Assembly: GCF_014196505.1 (NCBI RefSeq)
Contig: NZ_JACIDW010000003.1
Location: 124,001-188,000 of the forward strand
Direction of reading: 5' to 3'
Length of the DNA: 64,000 nucleotides
DNA from: Rhizobium metallidurans
GTDB lineage: Bacteria; Pseudomonadota; Alphaproteobacteria; Rhizobiales; Rhizobiaceae
The translations under genes were made by a program, and so were the position numbers. Below the pieces are notes generated by a model. It ran no database searches, had not been told where the DNA came from, and saw nothing but the letters and a program-made list of their open reading frames with translations. Positions 10,533 to 19,696 of the stretch are shown here, one piece after another. Position 1 is the stretch's first letter. Every line of letters starts with the position of its first letter.

Positions 10533-10785
10533 TCTTTCGTTCCTCCGCCATCATGAGAATGTGCTTTGTCAGATCTTCGGCGCTTTCGAACGTGATGGCG
10601 CGTCCGGCATCGATGTCATCGATGCCCTGTTGGATCAGATGGCGCAGTTCCTGTATCTCGCCTTCTTCGCTGCCAAGCAGTCTCAACCCGGCCGCAATAA
10701 CTTCTTCGGCGTTTCGGTATCGTCCGTCCGCTACCTGCTCCTCGATGAAGGTGAGGTCTTGCTCGCTGAGATGGATCTCGGTCAT
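10471..10785 (-). CDS. ParD-like antitoxin (ribbon-helix-helix type)
   Basis: Antitoxin of 104 residues. The first 45 residues (MTEIHLSEQDLTFIEEQVADG, then RYRNAEEVIAAGLRLL) match the ribbon-helix-helix DNA-binding part of ParD. An acidic helical region that should bind the toxin follows. ParD proteins usually end near residue 80-90; here about 20 extra residues (NATASAENVVRGAG...) are read through the start of the toxin gene. The pair is probably autoregulated through the RHH domain, but no clear operator was found upstream. The TA pair lies between alr and radA and looks like an insertion into a conserved block. Confidence 0.83.
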   Translation of the reverse strand: MTEIHLSEQDLTFIEEQVADGRYRNAEEVIAAGLRLLGSEEGEIQELRHLIQQGIDDIDAGRAITFESAEDLTKHILMMAEERKNATASAENVVRGAGRSSRHV

Positions 10786-10863
10786 TTCGATCTCCTTTTG
10801 TTCTCTTTTAGCATGAAGATTTCAGGCTTCCAAGAGGCACAGGCAGGGATTCCGGGCATGCGC

Positions 10864-12030
10864 TCAGTCGTCCTCGCTCAGATACCGCCGTTCGTGGCGC
10901 AGTCCCATGCTCGTCAGCACTTCGTAGCCGATCGTACCCGCGGCCCGCGCTACGTCGTCGACCGCGATGTTCTTCCCGAAAAGCTCGACATAATCGCCGG
11001 CGCTGACCGCGTTCTCGGGCAGGTCGGTGATGTCGAAGATCGTCAGATCCATCGTGACCCGCCCGGCGATCGGCACCCTGCGGCCGGCGATGAAGCCGTG
11101 GCCACCCTGCGGCGCCACGTGGCGCAAAGGTACGCCGCCGCTGGATTGGCTGCGCGGATAGCCGTCGGCGTAGCCGGCCGAGACGATGGCGAGCCGGCTG
11201 TCGCGGGTGAGCTCCAGCGCACGACCATAGCCGACGGCTTGGCCTGCCTTGGCATCACGCACCTGAATGACGCGCGCTTCGGCCGTCACGACGGAACGCA
11301 TCGGATTGGCCATCCCGTTCACCGCTTCACCGCCATAGAGAGCGATACCGGGACGGGTCAGGTCGAAGTGATAGTCGCTGCCGAGAAAGATGCCGGCGGA
11401 GGCAGACAGGCTTGAATCGATACCTTCATAGGCGGCGCTAACCTTGCGGAATGATTCAAGCTGTTGCCTGTTCATCGCCGAGTTCGGATCGTCGCCGCAG
11501 GCGAGGTGGCTCATGACAAGCACGGGCGCGAAACTCGCCGGACGCGACACGTCGTCGGCGAGCGCGATCGCCTCGTTCATGTCGAGGCCGAGACGGTTGA
11601 AGCCGGTATCGACATGCAGCGCGCAAGGGTAGTCGCCATACTCGGCCAGCACCGCCATCCAGAAGGCGAGCTGCTCCTCCGACGATATGACCGGCACGAG
11701 GTCGTTCTCGAAGAAGCGCCGCTCGGTTCCCGGCCAGATGCCTGATAGCACGAAGATCCGGGCGTCCGGCGCGTAGAGCCTCAGCGTCACGCCCTCATCG
11801 ACGGTCGCCACGAAGAAGTGCCGTGCGCCGGCCAGATAAAGCGCCTCGCCGGCGTCCTCCATCCCGGTGCTATAGGCATCGGCCTTGACCACGGCCGCCG
11901 TGCGCGCCTTGCCGGAACGCCGCGCCATGTCACGCCAATTATCGGTCAGCGCGGCCAGGTCCACCGTCAGGCGCAAACCCGCGGAGGCAAAACGGTCTTC
12001 TTCTTCGTAGTCGTCGGGAAAATCGGTCAT
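10864..12030 (-). CDS. alr: Alanine racemase
   Basis: PLP-dependent interconversion of L- and D-alanine for peptidoglycan. The 388-residue protein shows the PLP lysine in VVKADAYS (K49), HVDTGFNRLG, and AGYADGYPR with the catalytic Tyr. It also has the C-terminal RVTMDLTIFD block typical of Alr. The family motif VKADAYG has Ser in place of Gly after the Tyr, a mild variation. A frame extension 19 codons longer exists, but the ATG chosen precedes the acidic MTDFPDDYEE leader and gives normal length. It lies about 98 bp downstream of dnaB. Confidence 0.94.
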   Translation of the reverse strand: MTDFPDDYEEEDRFASAGLRLTVDLAALTDNWRDMARRSGKARTAAVVKADAYSTGMEDAGEALYLAGARHFFVATVDEGVTLRLYAPDARIFVLSGIWPGTERRFFENDLVPVISSEEQLAFWMAVLAEYGDYPCALHVDTGFNRLGLDMNEAIALADDVSRPASFAPVLVMSHLACGDDPNSAMNRQQLESFRKVSAAYEGIDSSLSASAGIFLGSDYHFDLTRPGIALYGGEAVNGMANPMRSVVTAEARVIQVRDAKAGQAVGYGRALELTRDSRLAIVSAGYADGYPRSQSSGGVPLRHVAPQGGHGFIAGRRVPIAGRVTMDLTIFDITDLPENAVSAGDYVELFGKNIAVDDVARAAGTIGYEVLTSMGLRHERRYLSEDD

Positions 12031-12128
12031 AGTTCGCACCAAGAAAGTTGGCCGGCAGATGCAATCTCCGGCCAGTTTAGGGAGCAAGTGTGATGGGTGG
12101 AAGAACAGTCGGGCGCTTGCTCAGGCCC

Positions 12129-13622
12129 TTACTGCTCTTCGTAATGCGTGAAGCTCGGTTCGGCCAGGTCGGCGAATCGGGTGAACTCCGACTGGAAGGC
12201 GAGCTTGACGGTGCCGGTCGGCCCGTGGCGCTGCTTGGCGATGATGACGTCGGCCGTGCCCTTCACCTTCTCGAACAGCGCTTCCCACTCCGGATATTTC
12301 GGATCGTGGATGTCGCGCGGCTCCAGGTTCTTGACGTAATACTCCTCGCGGAACACGAAGAGCACGACGTCGGCGTCCTGCTCGATCGAGCCCGATTCAC
12401 GAAGGTCGGAGAGCTGCGGGCGCTTGTCCTCGCGGCTTTCGACCTGACGCGACAGCTGCGACAGCGCGATGATCGGCACGTTGAGTTCCTTGCCGAGCGC
12501 CTTGAGGCCTGTCGTGATCTGGGTGATTTCCTGCACGCGGTTGTCGCCCTTGCCGGCGCCCGTCATCAGCTGGATGTAGTCCACCACGAGGCAATCGAGG
12601 CCGCGCTGGCGCTTCAGGCGGCGCGCGCGGGCGGATAGCTGGGCGATCGAGATACCGCCGGTCTGGTCGATATAGAGCGGCACCTTCTGCATCATCATCG
12701 AGCAGGCGACGAGCTTTTCGAAATCGGCGTCGTTGATGTCGCCGCGGCGGATCTTCGATGAGGACACTTCCGTCTGCTCGGAGATGATACGGGTGGCCAG
12801 CTGTTCGGACGACATTTCGAGCGAGTAGAAGCCGACGACACCGCCCTGTTTCGCCTTCATGCTGCCGTCGGACTGCACTTCGCCTTCATAGGCGGCGGCG
12901 ATGTTGTAGGCGATGTTTGTCGCAAGCGAGGTCTTGCCCATGCCCGGGCGTCCGGCAAGCACGATCAAGTCCGACCGCTGCAGGCCGCCCATCTTGCCGT
13001 CGAGCGACATGATGCCGGTGGAAATGCCCGAGAGGCCGCCATCGCGCTCCTTGGCGACCGCAGCCATGTCGATCGCCAGCGCCACCGCGTCGTTGAACGC
13101 CTGGAAGCCGCCGTCGTAGCGGCCGTTTTCGGCAAGTTCGAACAGGCGGCGCTCGGTATCTTCGATCTGCGCCTGCGGCGGCATGTCGAGCGGCGCGTCG
13201 TAGGCGATGTTGACGACGTCCTCGCCGATCGTGATCAGCGCCCGGCGCAGCGCCAGATCGTAGATCGCGCGGCCGTAGTCCTCGGCGTTGATGATCGTCA
13301 CGGCCTCGCGCGCGAGACGCGCGAGATACTCCGAAACCGTCATGTCGCCGACCTTTTCGTCGGCCTTCAGGAAGGTCTTGATCGTCACCGGATTGGCGAT
13401 CTTGCCCATGCGGATGATATCGCCGGCGACCTCGAAGATCTTGCGGTGCAGCGGCTCATAGAGATGCGGCGGCTTGAGGAAGTCCGACACCCGGTAATAG
13501 GCGTCGTTGTTCATCAGGATCGCGCCGAGAAGTGCCTGCTCGGCCTCGATGTTGTTGGGAGCTTCGCGGTAGTGCTGTTCCGGCTGGGCAACAGCGGCGA
13601 TCTTTCGGGCGGCGTCGTTCAT
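12129..13622 (-). CDS. dnaB: Replicative DNA helicase DnaB
   Basis: Hexameric 5'-3' helicase of the replication fork. The 497-residue protein has the N-terminal primase-interacting domain (NNIEAEQALLGAILMNN) and a RecA-like domain. Walker A is GRPGMGKTSL and Walker B lies around CLVVDYIQLM. QLSRQVESR and DLRESGSIEQDADVV are DnaB signatures. No intein is present. Ordering dnaB-alr on the minus strand is usual for Rhizobiaceae. The 329-bp region upstream is shared with the divergent MarR cassette. Confidence 0.97.
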   Translation of the reverse strand: MNDAARKIAAVAQPEQHYREAPNNIEAEQALLGAILMNNDAYYRVSDFLKPPHLYEPLHRKIFEVAGDIIRMGKIANPVTIKTFLKADEKVGDMTVSEYLARLAREAVTIINAEDYGRAIYDLALRRALITIGEDVVNIAYDAPLDMPPQAQIEDTERRLFELAENGRYDGGFQAFNDAVALAIDMAAVAKERDGGLSGISTGIMSLDGKMGGLQRSDLIVLAGRPGMGKTSLATNIAYNIAAAYEGEVQSDGSMKAKQGGVVGFYSLEMSSEQLATRIISEQTEVSSSKIRRGDINDADFEKLVACSMMMQKVPLYIDQTGGISIAQLSARARRLKRQRGLDCLVVDYIQLMTGAGKGDNRVQEITQITTGLKALGKELNVPIIALSQLSRQVESREDKRPQLSDLRESGSIEQDADVVLFVFREEYYVKNLEPRDIHDPKYPEWEALFEKVKGTADVIIAKQRHGPTGTVKLAFQSEFTRFADLAEPSFTHYEEQ

Positions 13623-13951
13623 CTTGATCCGTTCTGTCTTATTCAGCTTCGGGTTTGCAATTCACCAACGGCAAAATCAAGTGCTGAGCATGGCGCACGG
13701 CCAAAACGCTTTGGCTTTGGCAAGTTGTTCGACTTCTCCACAGCGCATCGTGCCATCGCGCGAAAATACCGGCGGTGTAGCCATCAGGACACGGTACAAA
13801 GCGACTCACGCGAATCAACGCGTTCGTGGTATTTTAGGCTTTGGTAAGGGAGTGTGCATCGAGACTCTCGTCATTGCCCCTTGAAAAACACGGAAAATGA
13901 CTGTAGGCATAAAAAATATAATAAGCACACTAATTAAATAGGCTGATAAAT
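13623..13951. other. Divergent intergenic region between dnaB and marR-type gene
   Basis: Gap of 329 bp. The marR-proximal 80 bp is strikingly AT-rich (13880-13951) in contrast to the GC-rich surroundings, and includes a TATAAT hexamer at 13917-13922, though no matching -35 sits at 17 bp. TTGAAA at 13881 is too far away. It probably carries the cassette promoter and a MarR operator. I could not identify a convincing palindrome. No gene or RNA recognised. Confidence 0.45.
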
Positions 13952-14395
13952 ATGACAAATGCGCCTCTCGGACGAGAGTTGATTGAAGATTTGGCGGCTT
14001 TCAACCGAAAGCTTAGAGCGGTTTTCGACAAGATCGTCCGGGAACGGAACATGACGCTGCCGCGGGCGCGGGTGTTCTTCACGCTGAACAAGAAGGACGG
14101 CATCAACCAGCGCGAGCTTGCAGACCGGCTGGAGCTGGAAACGCCGACGCTGGTCCGTATTCTGGACGCGATGGAAGGGCAGGGCTTCGTCGAGCGCCGC
14201 GTCGCGGGTTCAGATCGCCGTGCCAAGGAAATCTACATCACCGAGACAGGCAAGGTCGTCGCCGGCGAGATCGACGACATCGCCGTCAGCGTGCGAGCCC
14301 AGGTGATCGCAGGTATTCCCGAACGCGACCTGAGGACTACCTTGGATACGATACGGGCGATGCAGGCGAATTTGCAGGGCATTCGCGGGGTGTGA
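13952..14395 (+). CDS. MarR family transcriptional regulator
   Basis: Winged-helix repressor of 147 residues. The helix-turn-helix region reads INQRELADRLELETPTLVRIL at about 50-70, followed by the wing with VERRVAGSDRRAKEIYIT (the DxRA-type DRRAKE signature) and C-terminal dimerisation helices. It lies 10 bp upstream of an MFS exporter and a HlyD-family gene on the same strand, so it most likely controls this efflux operon in response to a phenolic or drug-like ligand. The cassette faces opposite to the conserved genes on either side. Confidence 0.9.
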   Translation: MTNAPLGRELIEDLAAFNRKLRAVFDKIVRERNMTLPRARVFFTLNKKDGINQRELADRLELETPTLVRILDAMEGQGFVERRVAGSDRRAKEIYITETGKVVAGEIDDIAVSVRAQVIAGIPERDLRTTLDTIRAMQANLQGIRGV

Positions 14396-14405
14396 GGAAA
14401 TAGCG

Positions 14406-16082
14406 ATGAGCCTCGTCCAGGCGTCCAGCGACACTGTTGCGCCGAAAGCCGCGGACGAGACGACGGGACAGGAGCCGCAGCCCGCACCTCCGCCCGTGGT
14501 GCTGATGCCGGGCTGGAAGAAGCCTTTCTATATGGCCGCCTCGGTTCTGCTGTTTGTCACGCAGGGCCTCGGCATGAACCTCGTGAATGCCAATATCTAC
14601 CAGCTCCAGGGATCGTTTTCGGCAACGGCGGCCGAGGTCTCCTGGCTGTCGGCGGCCTATATGGCGCCCTATGCCAGCCTGTCGATCGCGCTCTTCAAGA
14701 TCCGTACGCAATATGGCCTGAGGCGCTTCGCCGAGTTCAGCATCATCTGCTTCGTCCTTGCCGCGGTGCTGAACCTTCTGGTGACCGATCTGCGCTCGGC
14801 CGTCATCGTCCGGGCGCTGAGTGGCATAGCGGCCGCGCCGATCTCGACGCTCGGCTTTCTCTACATGCTGGAACTGTTTCCGCCGGAGCGCAAGTTGACG
14901 ACAGGCATCAGCATGGCGCTGATGTGCACGCTGTTCGCCGCTCCGATCGCGCGCATCATCTCGCCGTCGCTGCTTGATCTCGGCGGCTACCACGCGCTCT
15001 ACACGCTGGAGATGGGGCTGGCGCTGCTGGCCTTCGCCGTCATCTACACCATGCCTCTGACGGCGCCGCCGCGCGCGATCGTCATTCAGCGCATGGATAT
15101 TCTGAGTTATCTCCTGCTTGCCGTCGGTTTCGGCTGTCTCGCCGTCGCTTTGACGCTTGGACGGCTCTACTGGTGGTTCGAGGCGCCGTGGATCGGCGTT
15201 CTGCTTGCCGTCGCGGCCGCTTGCCTGGCGCTGGTGGTGGCCATCGAGCTGCCGCGCGAAAATCCGATGCTCGATATCCGCTGGGTGCTGTCGGGACCCA
15301 ATCTCAGGATGGCGGGCGTCTTGCTGATGTTCCGCTTCGTCTCGTCCGAGCAATCGTCGACGGCTGCCAGCTTCTATCAGCAGCTTGGCCTCCTCAACGA
15401 TCAGACGACGAAGCTCTACGCGGTCGTTCTGGTCGCTTCCGTCGCGGGTGGATTGTTCTGCGCGCTGTTGATGACGACGCGCTACGTCAATACCGCGCAT
15501 CTCATATCGCTGGTGCTCATCGCGGCAGGCGCCTATCTCGACAGCCTGTCGACCAGCCTGACGCGGCCGGAGCAGATGTATCTCAGCCAGGCGCTGGTCT
15601 CCGCGGGCGCGGCGATGTTCCTGCCGCCGGTGATGGCGAGCGGCTTCAAGGCGGCGATGGCCCGAGGCATGCCCTTCATCGTCAATTTCCTGGCGATCTT
15701 CCTCTTCACCCAGAGCATCGGCTCGCTCTTCGGCTCGGCCATGCTCGGCACCTTCGTCACCATCCGCGAGAAATTTCATTCCAACGCGCTGGTCGAACAT
15801 ATCCTGTTGCAGGATCCGCTGGTCGCCCAGCGCGTGTCGCAGCTGTCCGCGGGCTACGGCAAGGTCATCACCGACCAGACATTGCTCAACGCCGAAGGCA
15901 TCGCATTGCTGTCCCAGCAGGTCTCGCGTGAGGCCTATACGCTTGCCTACAACGACACCTTCCTTGCCATCTGCGTTGCATCTCTGCTCGGTCTCCTTGT
16001 CATGCTCGTCCATCAGGCATGGCTGCGCCTCTCCACGCGCCGGGACGCCGAGCCGAGTGCCTCCACAGCCGTTCAATCCTGA
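14406..16082 (+). CDS. MFS transporter, DHA2 (EmrB/QacA) type exporter
   Basis: Inner-membrane drug:proton antiporter, 558 residues with about 14 predicted helices. A proline-rich cytoplasmic start (EPQPAPPPVVLMPGWKKP) precedes helix 1. An EmrB-like VSWLSAAYMAPYA block follows in helix 2. Late segments match the DHA2 pattern with a long periplasmic loop. With the HlyD-type protein encoded 15 bp downstream it should form an EmrAB-like tripartite pump, as in rhizobial RmrAB. The substrate cannot be told from sequence. Confidence 0.88.
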   Translation: MSLVQASSDTVAPKAADETTGQEPQPAPPPVVLMPGWKKPFYMAASVLLFVTQGLGMNLVNANIYQLQGSFSATAAEVSWLSAAYMAPYASLSIALFKIRTQYGLRRFAEFSIICFVLAAVLNLLVTDLRSAVIVRALSGIAAAPISTLGFLYMLELFPPERKLTTGISMALMCTLFAAPIARIISPSLLDLGGYHALYTLEMGLALLAFAVIYTMPLTAPPRAIVIQRMDILSYLLLAVGFGCLAVALTLGRLYWWFEAPWIGVLLAVAAACLALVVAIELPRENPMLDIRWVLSGPNLRMAGVLLMFRFVSSEQSSTAASFYQQLGLLNDQTTKLYAVVLVASVAGGLFCALLMTTRYVNTAHLISLVLIAAGAYLDSLSTSLTRPEQMYLSQALVSAGAAMFLPPVMASGFKAAMARGMPFIVNFLAIFLFTQSIGSLFGSAMLGTFVTIREKFHSNALVEHILLQDPLVAQRVSQLSAGYGKVITDQTLLNAEGIALLSQQVSREAYTLAYNDTFLAICVASLLGLLVMLVHQAWLRLSTRRDAEPSASTAVQS

Positions 16083-16097
16083 TCACGAGTTCACCGC

Positions 16098-17162
16098 ATG
16101 TCGAAATTATTCCGGTCGCCCGCCAGTCTCATCGCCATTCTCGCCGGTATCGCGGGCGTCCTGCTCGTGCTTTACGCCTGGCGCCTGCCGCCCTTCGTCA
16201 CATCGGTCGAAACGACCGATAACGCCTATATCAGGGGCTACGTGACGATCATGAGCCCGCAGGTGAACGGCTATATCGTTGATGTTCCCGTAAAGGACTA
16301 CCAGCAGGTCAGGCAGGGCGATGTGCTGGCCAAGATCGATGACCGCATCTACACGCAGAAGCTCGCCCAGGCCCGCTCGGCGCTCGAGGGCCAGAAGGCG
16401 TCGCTCGAAAATTCCCGCCAGTCGGAACTGTCGGCGAAGGCGACCATCGCCTCCAGCCAGGCTCAGATCGATAGTGCCAACGCCTCGCTCAAGCGCGCGC
16501 AGCTCGCCTGGGATCGGATCAGCAACCTCAACGACAGAGGCATTGCCTCGGCCAGCGAATCCGAGCAGGCGCAGGCGACGCTCGAGGAGGCGAAGGCGGC
16601 GTTGAACCAGGCGCAGTCGGCGCTGGAAGTGTCGAAGCAAAATATGGCGACCATCATCGTCAATCGCTCCCTGCTGGAGGCCAATGTCGCAAGCGCCGAG
16701 GCGACGGTGAAACTCGCCGAGATCGACCTCCAGAACACGTCGATCGTGGCGCCGCGCGATGGCCATCTCGGCGAGATCGGCGTTCGTCTCGGCCAGTATG
16801 TGGCGGCGGGCACGCAACTGATGGCTGTGGTGCCGGAAGATGTCTGGGTCGTCGCCAATTTCAAGGAGACGCAGCTCGAGGGCATGCAGGTCGGCCAGCC
16901 CGTCTCGATCGTGGTCGATGCCTTGGGCCGCCAGCGGCTCACCGGCCGCATCGAGCGCTTTTCGCCCGCGGCCGGCTCCGAATTCGCTGTCATCAAGGCC
17001 GACAACGCCACCGGCAATTTCGTCAAGATCGCCCAGCGCGTGGGCGTGCGCATCAGCATCGATCCCGACCAGCCGGCGGCCAAGGGCTTGGGGCCGGGCC
17101 TGTCGGTCGTCGTCAGCGTCGACAAGAGCGCAGAGCCGGAGCGGAAGACGGCGGCCAATTAG
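16098..17162 (+). CDS. HlyD/EmrA-type membrane fusion protein
   Basis: Periplasmic adaptor of 354 residues anchored by one N-terminal helix (LIAILAGIAGVLLVLYAW). Then comes the biotinyl-lipoyl-like half motif TTDNAYIRGYVT...VNGYIVDVPVKDYQQV, a long coiled-coil hairpin rich in Ala/Gln/Glu (about 90-200), and the second lipoyl half with IVAPRDGHLGEIGVRLGQYV. Features match EmrA. It is the third gene of the MarR-MFS-HlyD operon, followed at once by a strong hairpin terminator. Confidence 0.91.
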   Translation: MSKLFRSPASLIAILAGIAGVLLVLYAWRLPPFVTSVETTDNAYIRGYVTIMSPQVNGYIVDVPVKDYQQVRQGDVLAKIDDRIYTQKLAQARSALEGQKASLENSRQSELSAKATIASSQAQIDSANASLKRAQLAWDRISNLNDRGIASASESEQAQATLEEAKAALNQAQSALEVSKQNMATIIVNRSLLEANVASAEATVKLAEIDLQNTSIVAPRDGHLGEIGVRLGQYVAAGTQLMAVVPEDVWVVANFKETQLEGMQVGQPVSIVVDALGRQRLTGRIERFSPAAGSEFAVIKADNATGNFVKIAQRVGVRISIDPDQPAAKGLGPGLSVVVSVDKSAEPERKTAAN

Positions 17163-17183
17163 TCTTCTGAACAGCGGACAGCA

Positions 17184-17209
17184 AAAAGCCGGGCGCGAGG
17201 CCCGGCTTT
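17184..17209. terminator. Bidirectional intrinsic terminator between HlyD gene and rplI
   Basis: Perfect stem AAGCCGGGC/GCCCGGCTT with a five-base loop, flanked by A-run on one side and TTT on the other. Read on the minus strand it ends in TTTTT, so it can terminate both the efflux operon and the converging rplI transcript. Confidence 0.85.
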
Positions 17210-17237
17210 CGCATTCCGGAGATTGCTCTCCTGAACC

Positions 17238-17813
17238 TTATTCGTCTTCGGCGTTGCCGTCGGCTTCCGGATCGAAGAAGTCTTCCGGACGCAGAGCGTC
17301 TTCGTCCACGCCGTAGATGGCGTCGACCGACGTCAGGGTTTCGCCCTTGGCCTGGCGCTCGGCTTCGTCAGCCGAACGGGCAACGTTGAGCTCGATCTTG
17401 ATCTCGACTTCGGCATGCAGCTGCAGTTCGACCTGGTGCAGACCGATCGTCTTGATCGGGGTGTTCAGGTGAACCTGGTTACGGCCGATGTTGAAGCCTT
17501 CGGCGGCCAGGATTTCAACGACGTCGCGAGCAGCGACCGAGCCGTACATCTGGCCGGTTTCGCCAGCCGAACGAACGACGATGAAGGACTTGCCTTCGAG
17601 AGCGTCGGCAACGGTCTGTGCTTCCGACTTGCGCTCGAGGTTGCGGGCTTCGAGCGTCGCGCGCTCGGATTCGAAACGCTTCTTGTTGGCGTCGTTGGCG
17701 CGCAGAGCCTTGCCGAGCGGCAGCAGGTAGTTACGGGCAAAGCCGTCCTTTACCTTGACCACTTCGCCCATCTGGCCGAGCTTGGAGATGCGTTCGAGAA
17801 GAATGACATCCAT
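17238..17813 (-). CDS. rplI: 50S ribosomal protein L9
   Basis: Large-subunit protein with an N-terminal 23S-binding domain and a C-terminal domain joined by a long helix. The start [21 protein letters not shown] and [13 protein letters not shown] are the L9 signature. The 191-residue protein is longer than E. coli L9 (149) by an acidic C-terminal tail ([16 protein letters not shown]), common in alphaproteobacteria. It is last in the run rpsF-rpsR-DUF2232-rplI. Confidence 0.97.
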   Translation of the reverse strand: MDVILLERISKLGQMGEVVKVKDGFARNYLLPLGKALRANDANKKRFESERATLEARNLERKSEAQTVADALEGKSFIVVRSAGETGQMYGSVAARDVVEILAAEGFNIGRNQVHLNTPIKTIGLHQVELQLHAEVEIKIELNVARSADEAERQAKGETLTSVDAIYGVDEDALRPEDFFDPEADGNAEDE

Positions 17814-17834
17814 GTTAGAGTTCCTTTCGTGTTC

Positions 17835-18821
17835 CTAGAGTTTTGAATCTGTCTGTTTGGGGGCATCAGCATCCTTGTTCGGGGTGAGCGCGATCGCCTT
17901 GCGGGTATCGCTGAGCCCCAGAACGAGGATGAAAAGGGCTGGCAGCATCAACATGAGGGATGCCAGGTAGCAGAGAACGAGCGCCGGCAGGCGCCAATCC
18001 TTGCCGCGCGTGCGAAAATGCAGCGCGGCGAAACCGGAGAGAAGGAAGCCGGCACCGAACGTGCCGACGACGGTTGCTCCGACCATCGCCGGGATGCCGC
18101 CCAGAAAGGTAGCGGCAAGCCCGAGAAGGAAGATGAAGATCGTGTTGCGGTTCATCCTCAGCGAAGAGGGGATATCCTCGCGGGGACGCAGGCCGCCGCC
18201 GGATGCCGCGACGATGCGGGTCGCGAGGTAATAGGCGGCAAACAGCATCATCACCCACATGCCGCCCTGGATGGCCGGCAGAAGCAGGAGGACGAGCGCC
18301 TTGGTCTGCGCGATCACCGTCGCATCCGGCGCGAAGTCGGATTGCTGCTGCGCCACCGAGGCGAACAGCACGTCGACCAGACGGTTGATCAGTTCAGGGC
18401 CGTAGCCGATCATCACGCCAACGACGATGACGGCGAGCGTCACCAGTCCGCAGAGATGCAGCAGGATATCCGACAGCGGATACCACGCCATCAGATGATC
18501 GGGGCCGCCGAGTTCGGAGGCCGGACGTGCAAGGTTCGCAAGATGGCTGATCCAGCCCGCCGGCAGCAGCGTGACCAGCGTCATCATCACCGCGAAGGAC
18601 GGCGAGATGGCGATCGCGCCAAGCACGGCAGCGGTGACGACGGCGGAGATCGCCGCCATATTGCCCCAGCCGAGGCCGACGAGAAGAATCGGAAGCGCGG
18701 AGGCGGCATAGAGAACGGCGCTGAACGATGACGGCTGCCGGCCCGCGGCAAACACCAGAAACGCGGCGACCAGTCCGGCAAGGGCTCCGACGCCCAGCAT
18801 TTTTGCATTCAATGGTTTCAT
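17835..18821 (-). CDS. DUF2232 multi-pass membrane protein
   Basis: Inner-membrane protein of 328 residues with roughly eight hydrophobic segments, such as LGVGALAGLVAAFLVFAAG at the N-terminus and LVLCYLASLMLMLPALFILV near the end. It belongs to the DUF2232 family, whose members commonly lie between rpsR and rplI or near those genes; the function is unknown. It sits 21 bp upstream of rplI and about 155 bp downstream of rpsR. The polar C-terminal tail ends DAPKQTDSKL. Confidence 0.85.
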   Translation of the reverse strand: MKPLNAKMLGVGALAGLVAAFLVFAAGRQPSSFSAVLYAASALPILLVGLGWGNMAAISAVVTAAVLGAIAISPSFAVMMTLVTLLPAGWISHLANLARPASELGGPDHLMAWYPLSDILLHLCGLVTLAVIVVGVMIGYGPELINRLVDVLFASVAQQQSDFAPDATVIAQTKALVLLLLPAIQGGMWVMMLFAAYYLATRIVAASGGGLRPREDIPSSLRMNRNTIFIFLLGLAATFLGGIPAMVGATVVGTFGAGFLLSGFAALHFRTRGKDWRLPALVLCYLASLMLMLPALFILVLGLSDTRKAIALTPNKDADAPKQTDSKL

Positions 18822-18976
18822 GGTCGCTGTCCTGCTTCATCAAGCAGTTAGAGGGCGTTTTCCGAATCGATTTCAGAATGCCTCAACATGGGTTTTAAGG
18901 GTTCCGATCCGCGCCCATCGCGAAAGGGAGAAGGGAAGGCATTGCTGCCTTCCCTCGATTTGGTCTCGTCAGCCGA

Positions 18977-19225
18977 TTAAGCGACGACGTACGGCAGCAG
19001 GCCGAGGAAACGGGCGCGCTTGATCGCCTGGGCGAGTTCGCGCTGCTTCTTCTGCGAAACAGCCGTGATACGGGAAGGAACGATCTTGCCGCGCTCGGAA
19101 ATGTAGCGCTGCAGGAGACGAACGTCCTTGTAGTCGATACGCGGAGCGTTTGCACCGGAGAACGGGCAAGTCTTGCGACGACGGTGGAACGGGCGGCGTA
19201 CCGGTGCGGAGGAAGATTCAGACAT
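18977..19225 (-). CDS. rpsR: 30S ribosomal protein S18
   Basis: Small-subunit protein of 82 residues that binds next to S6. The core [20 protein letters not shown] and [20 protein letters not shown] is the S18 signature, with a basic N-terminus. It lies 12 bp downstream of rpsF, the usual pair. Confidence 0.97.
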   Translation of the reverse strand: MSESSSAPVRRPFHRRRKTCPFSGANAPRIDYKDVRLLQRYISERGKIVPSRITAVSQKKQRELAQAIKRARFLGLLPYVVA

Positions 19226-19237
19226 TCTCAGTTCTCC

Positions 19238-19696
19238 TTATGCACGGTCTTCGCGCGGAGCGCGATCGGGACGCGGGCCACGCTGGAAGTCGCCATCACG
19301 ACGCGGCGGACGATCGCCGAATTCGCGACGCGGGCCACGGTCGGCGCCATCACGCGGGCCGCGGTCGTCGCGGTCGCGCTTCTGCATCATGGCAGACGGG
19401 CCTTCTTCGTGAGCTTCAACAGCGATGGTCATGTAGCGAAGGACGTCTTCGCTGATGCGCATCTGACGTTCCATTTCCTGCACGGCAGCAGCCGGGGCGT
19501 CGATGTCGACGAGAACGTAGTGAGCCTTGCGGTTCTTCTTGATGCGGTAGGTCAGGGACTTGAGGCCCCAGTTTTCTACGCGCCCGACCTTACCGCCGTT
19601 AGCTTCGATAACACCCTTGTACTGTTCTACGAGGGCTTCGACCTGCTGAGCGGAAATATCCTGTCGGGCAAGGAATACATGTTCATAAAGAGCCAT
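19238..19696 (-). CDS. rpsF: 30S ribosomal protein S6 with long charged tail
   Basis: Small-subunit protein, 152 residues. The start [15 protein letters not shown] and the [17 protein letters not shown] block ([20 protein letters not shown]) are typical of S6. After about residue 110 comes a low-complexity tail of Arg, Asp, Gly and Pro with repeated GPR and DR units. E. coli S6 also has a C-terminal tail, which receives added glutamates, but this one is basic-acidic mixed and longer. The ATG used follows AAAGGCAAAG; the ten-codon longer reading is not supported. Confidence 0.96.
   Translation of the reverse strand: MALYEHVFLARQDISAQQVEALVEQYKGVIEANGGKVGRVENWGLKSLTYRIKKNRKAHYVLVDIDAPAAAVQEMERQMRISEDVLRYMTIAVEAHEEGPSAMMQKRDRDDRGPRDGADRGPRREFGDRPPRRDGDFQRGPRPDRAPREDRA

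Noticed and set aside
13446..13884. Plus-strand frames in the dnaB-marR gap
   Set aside because: They start inside dnaB or lack a ribosome site, and run through AT-rich DNA with no conserved features.
14337..16076. Minus-strand frame of 579 codons opposite the MFS gene
   Set aside because: Shadow of the transporter gene; the translation is a highly charged Arg/Gln/Asp-rich string without domains or ribosome site.
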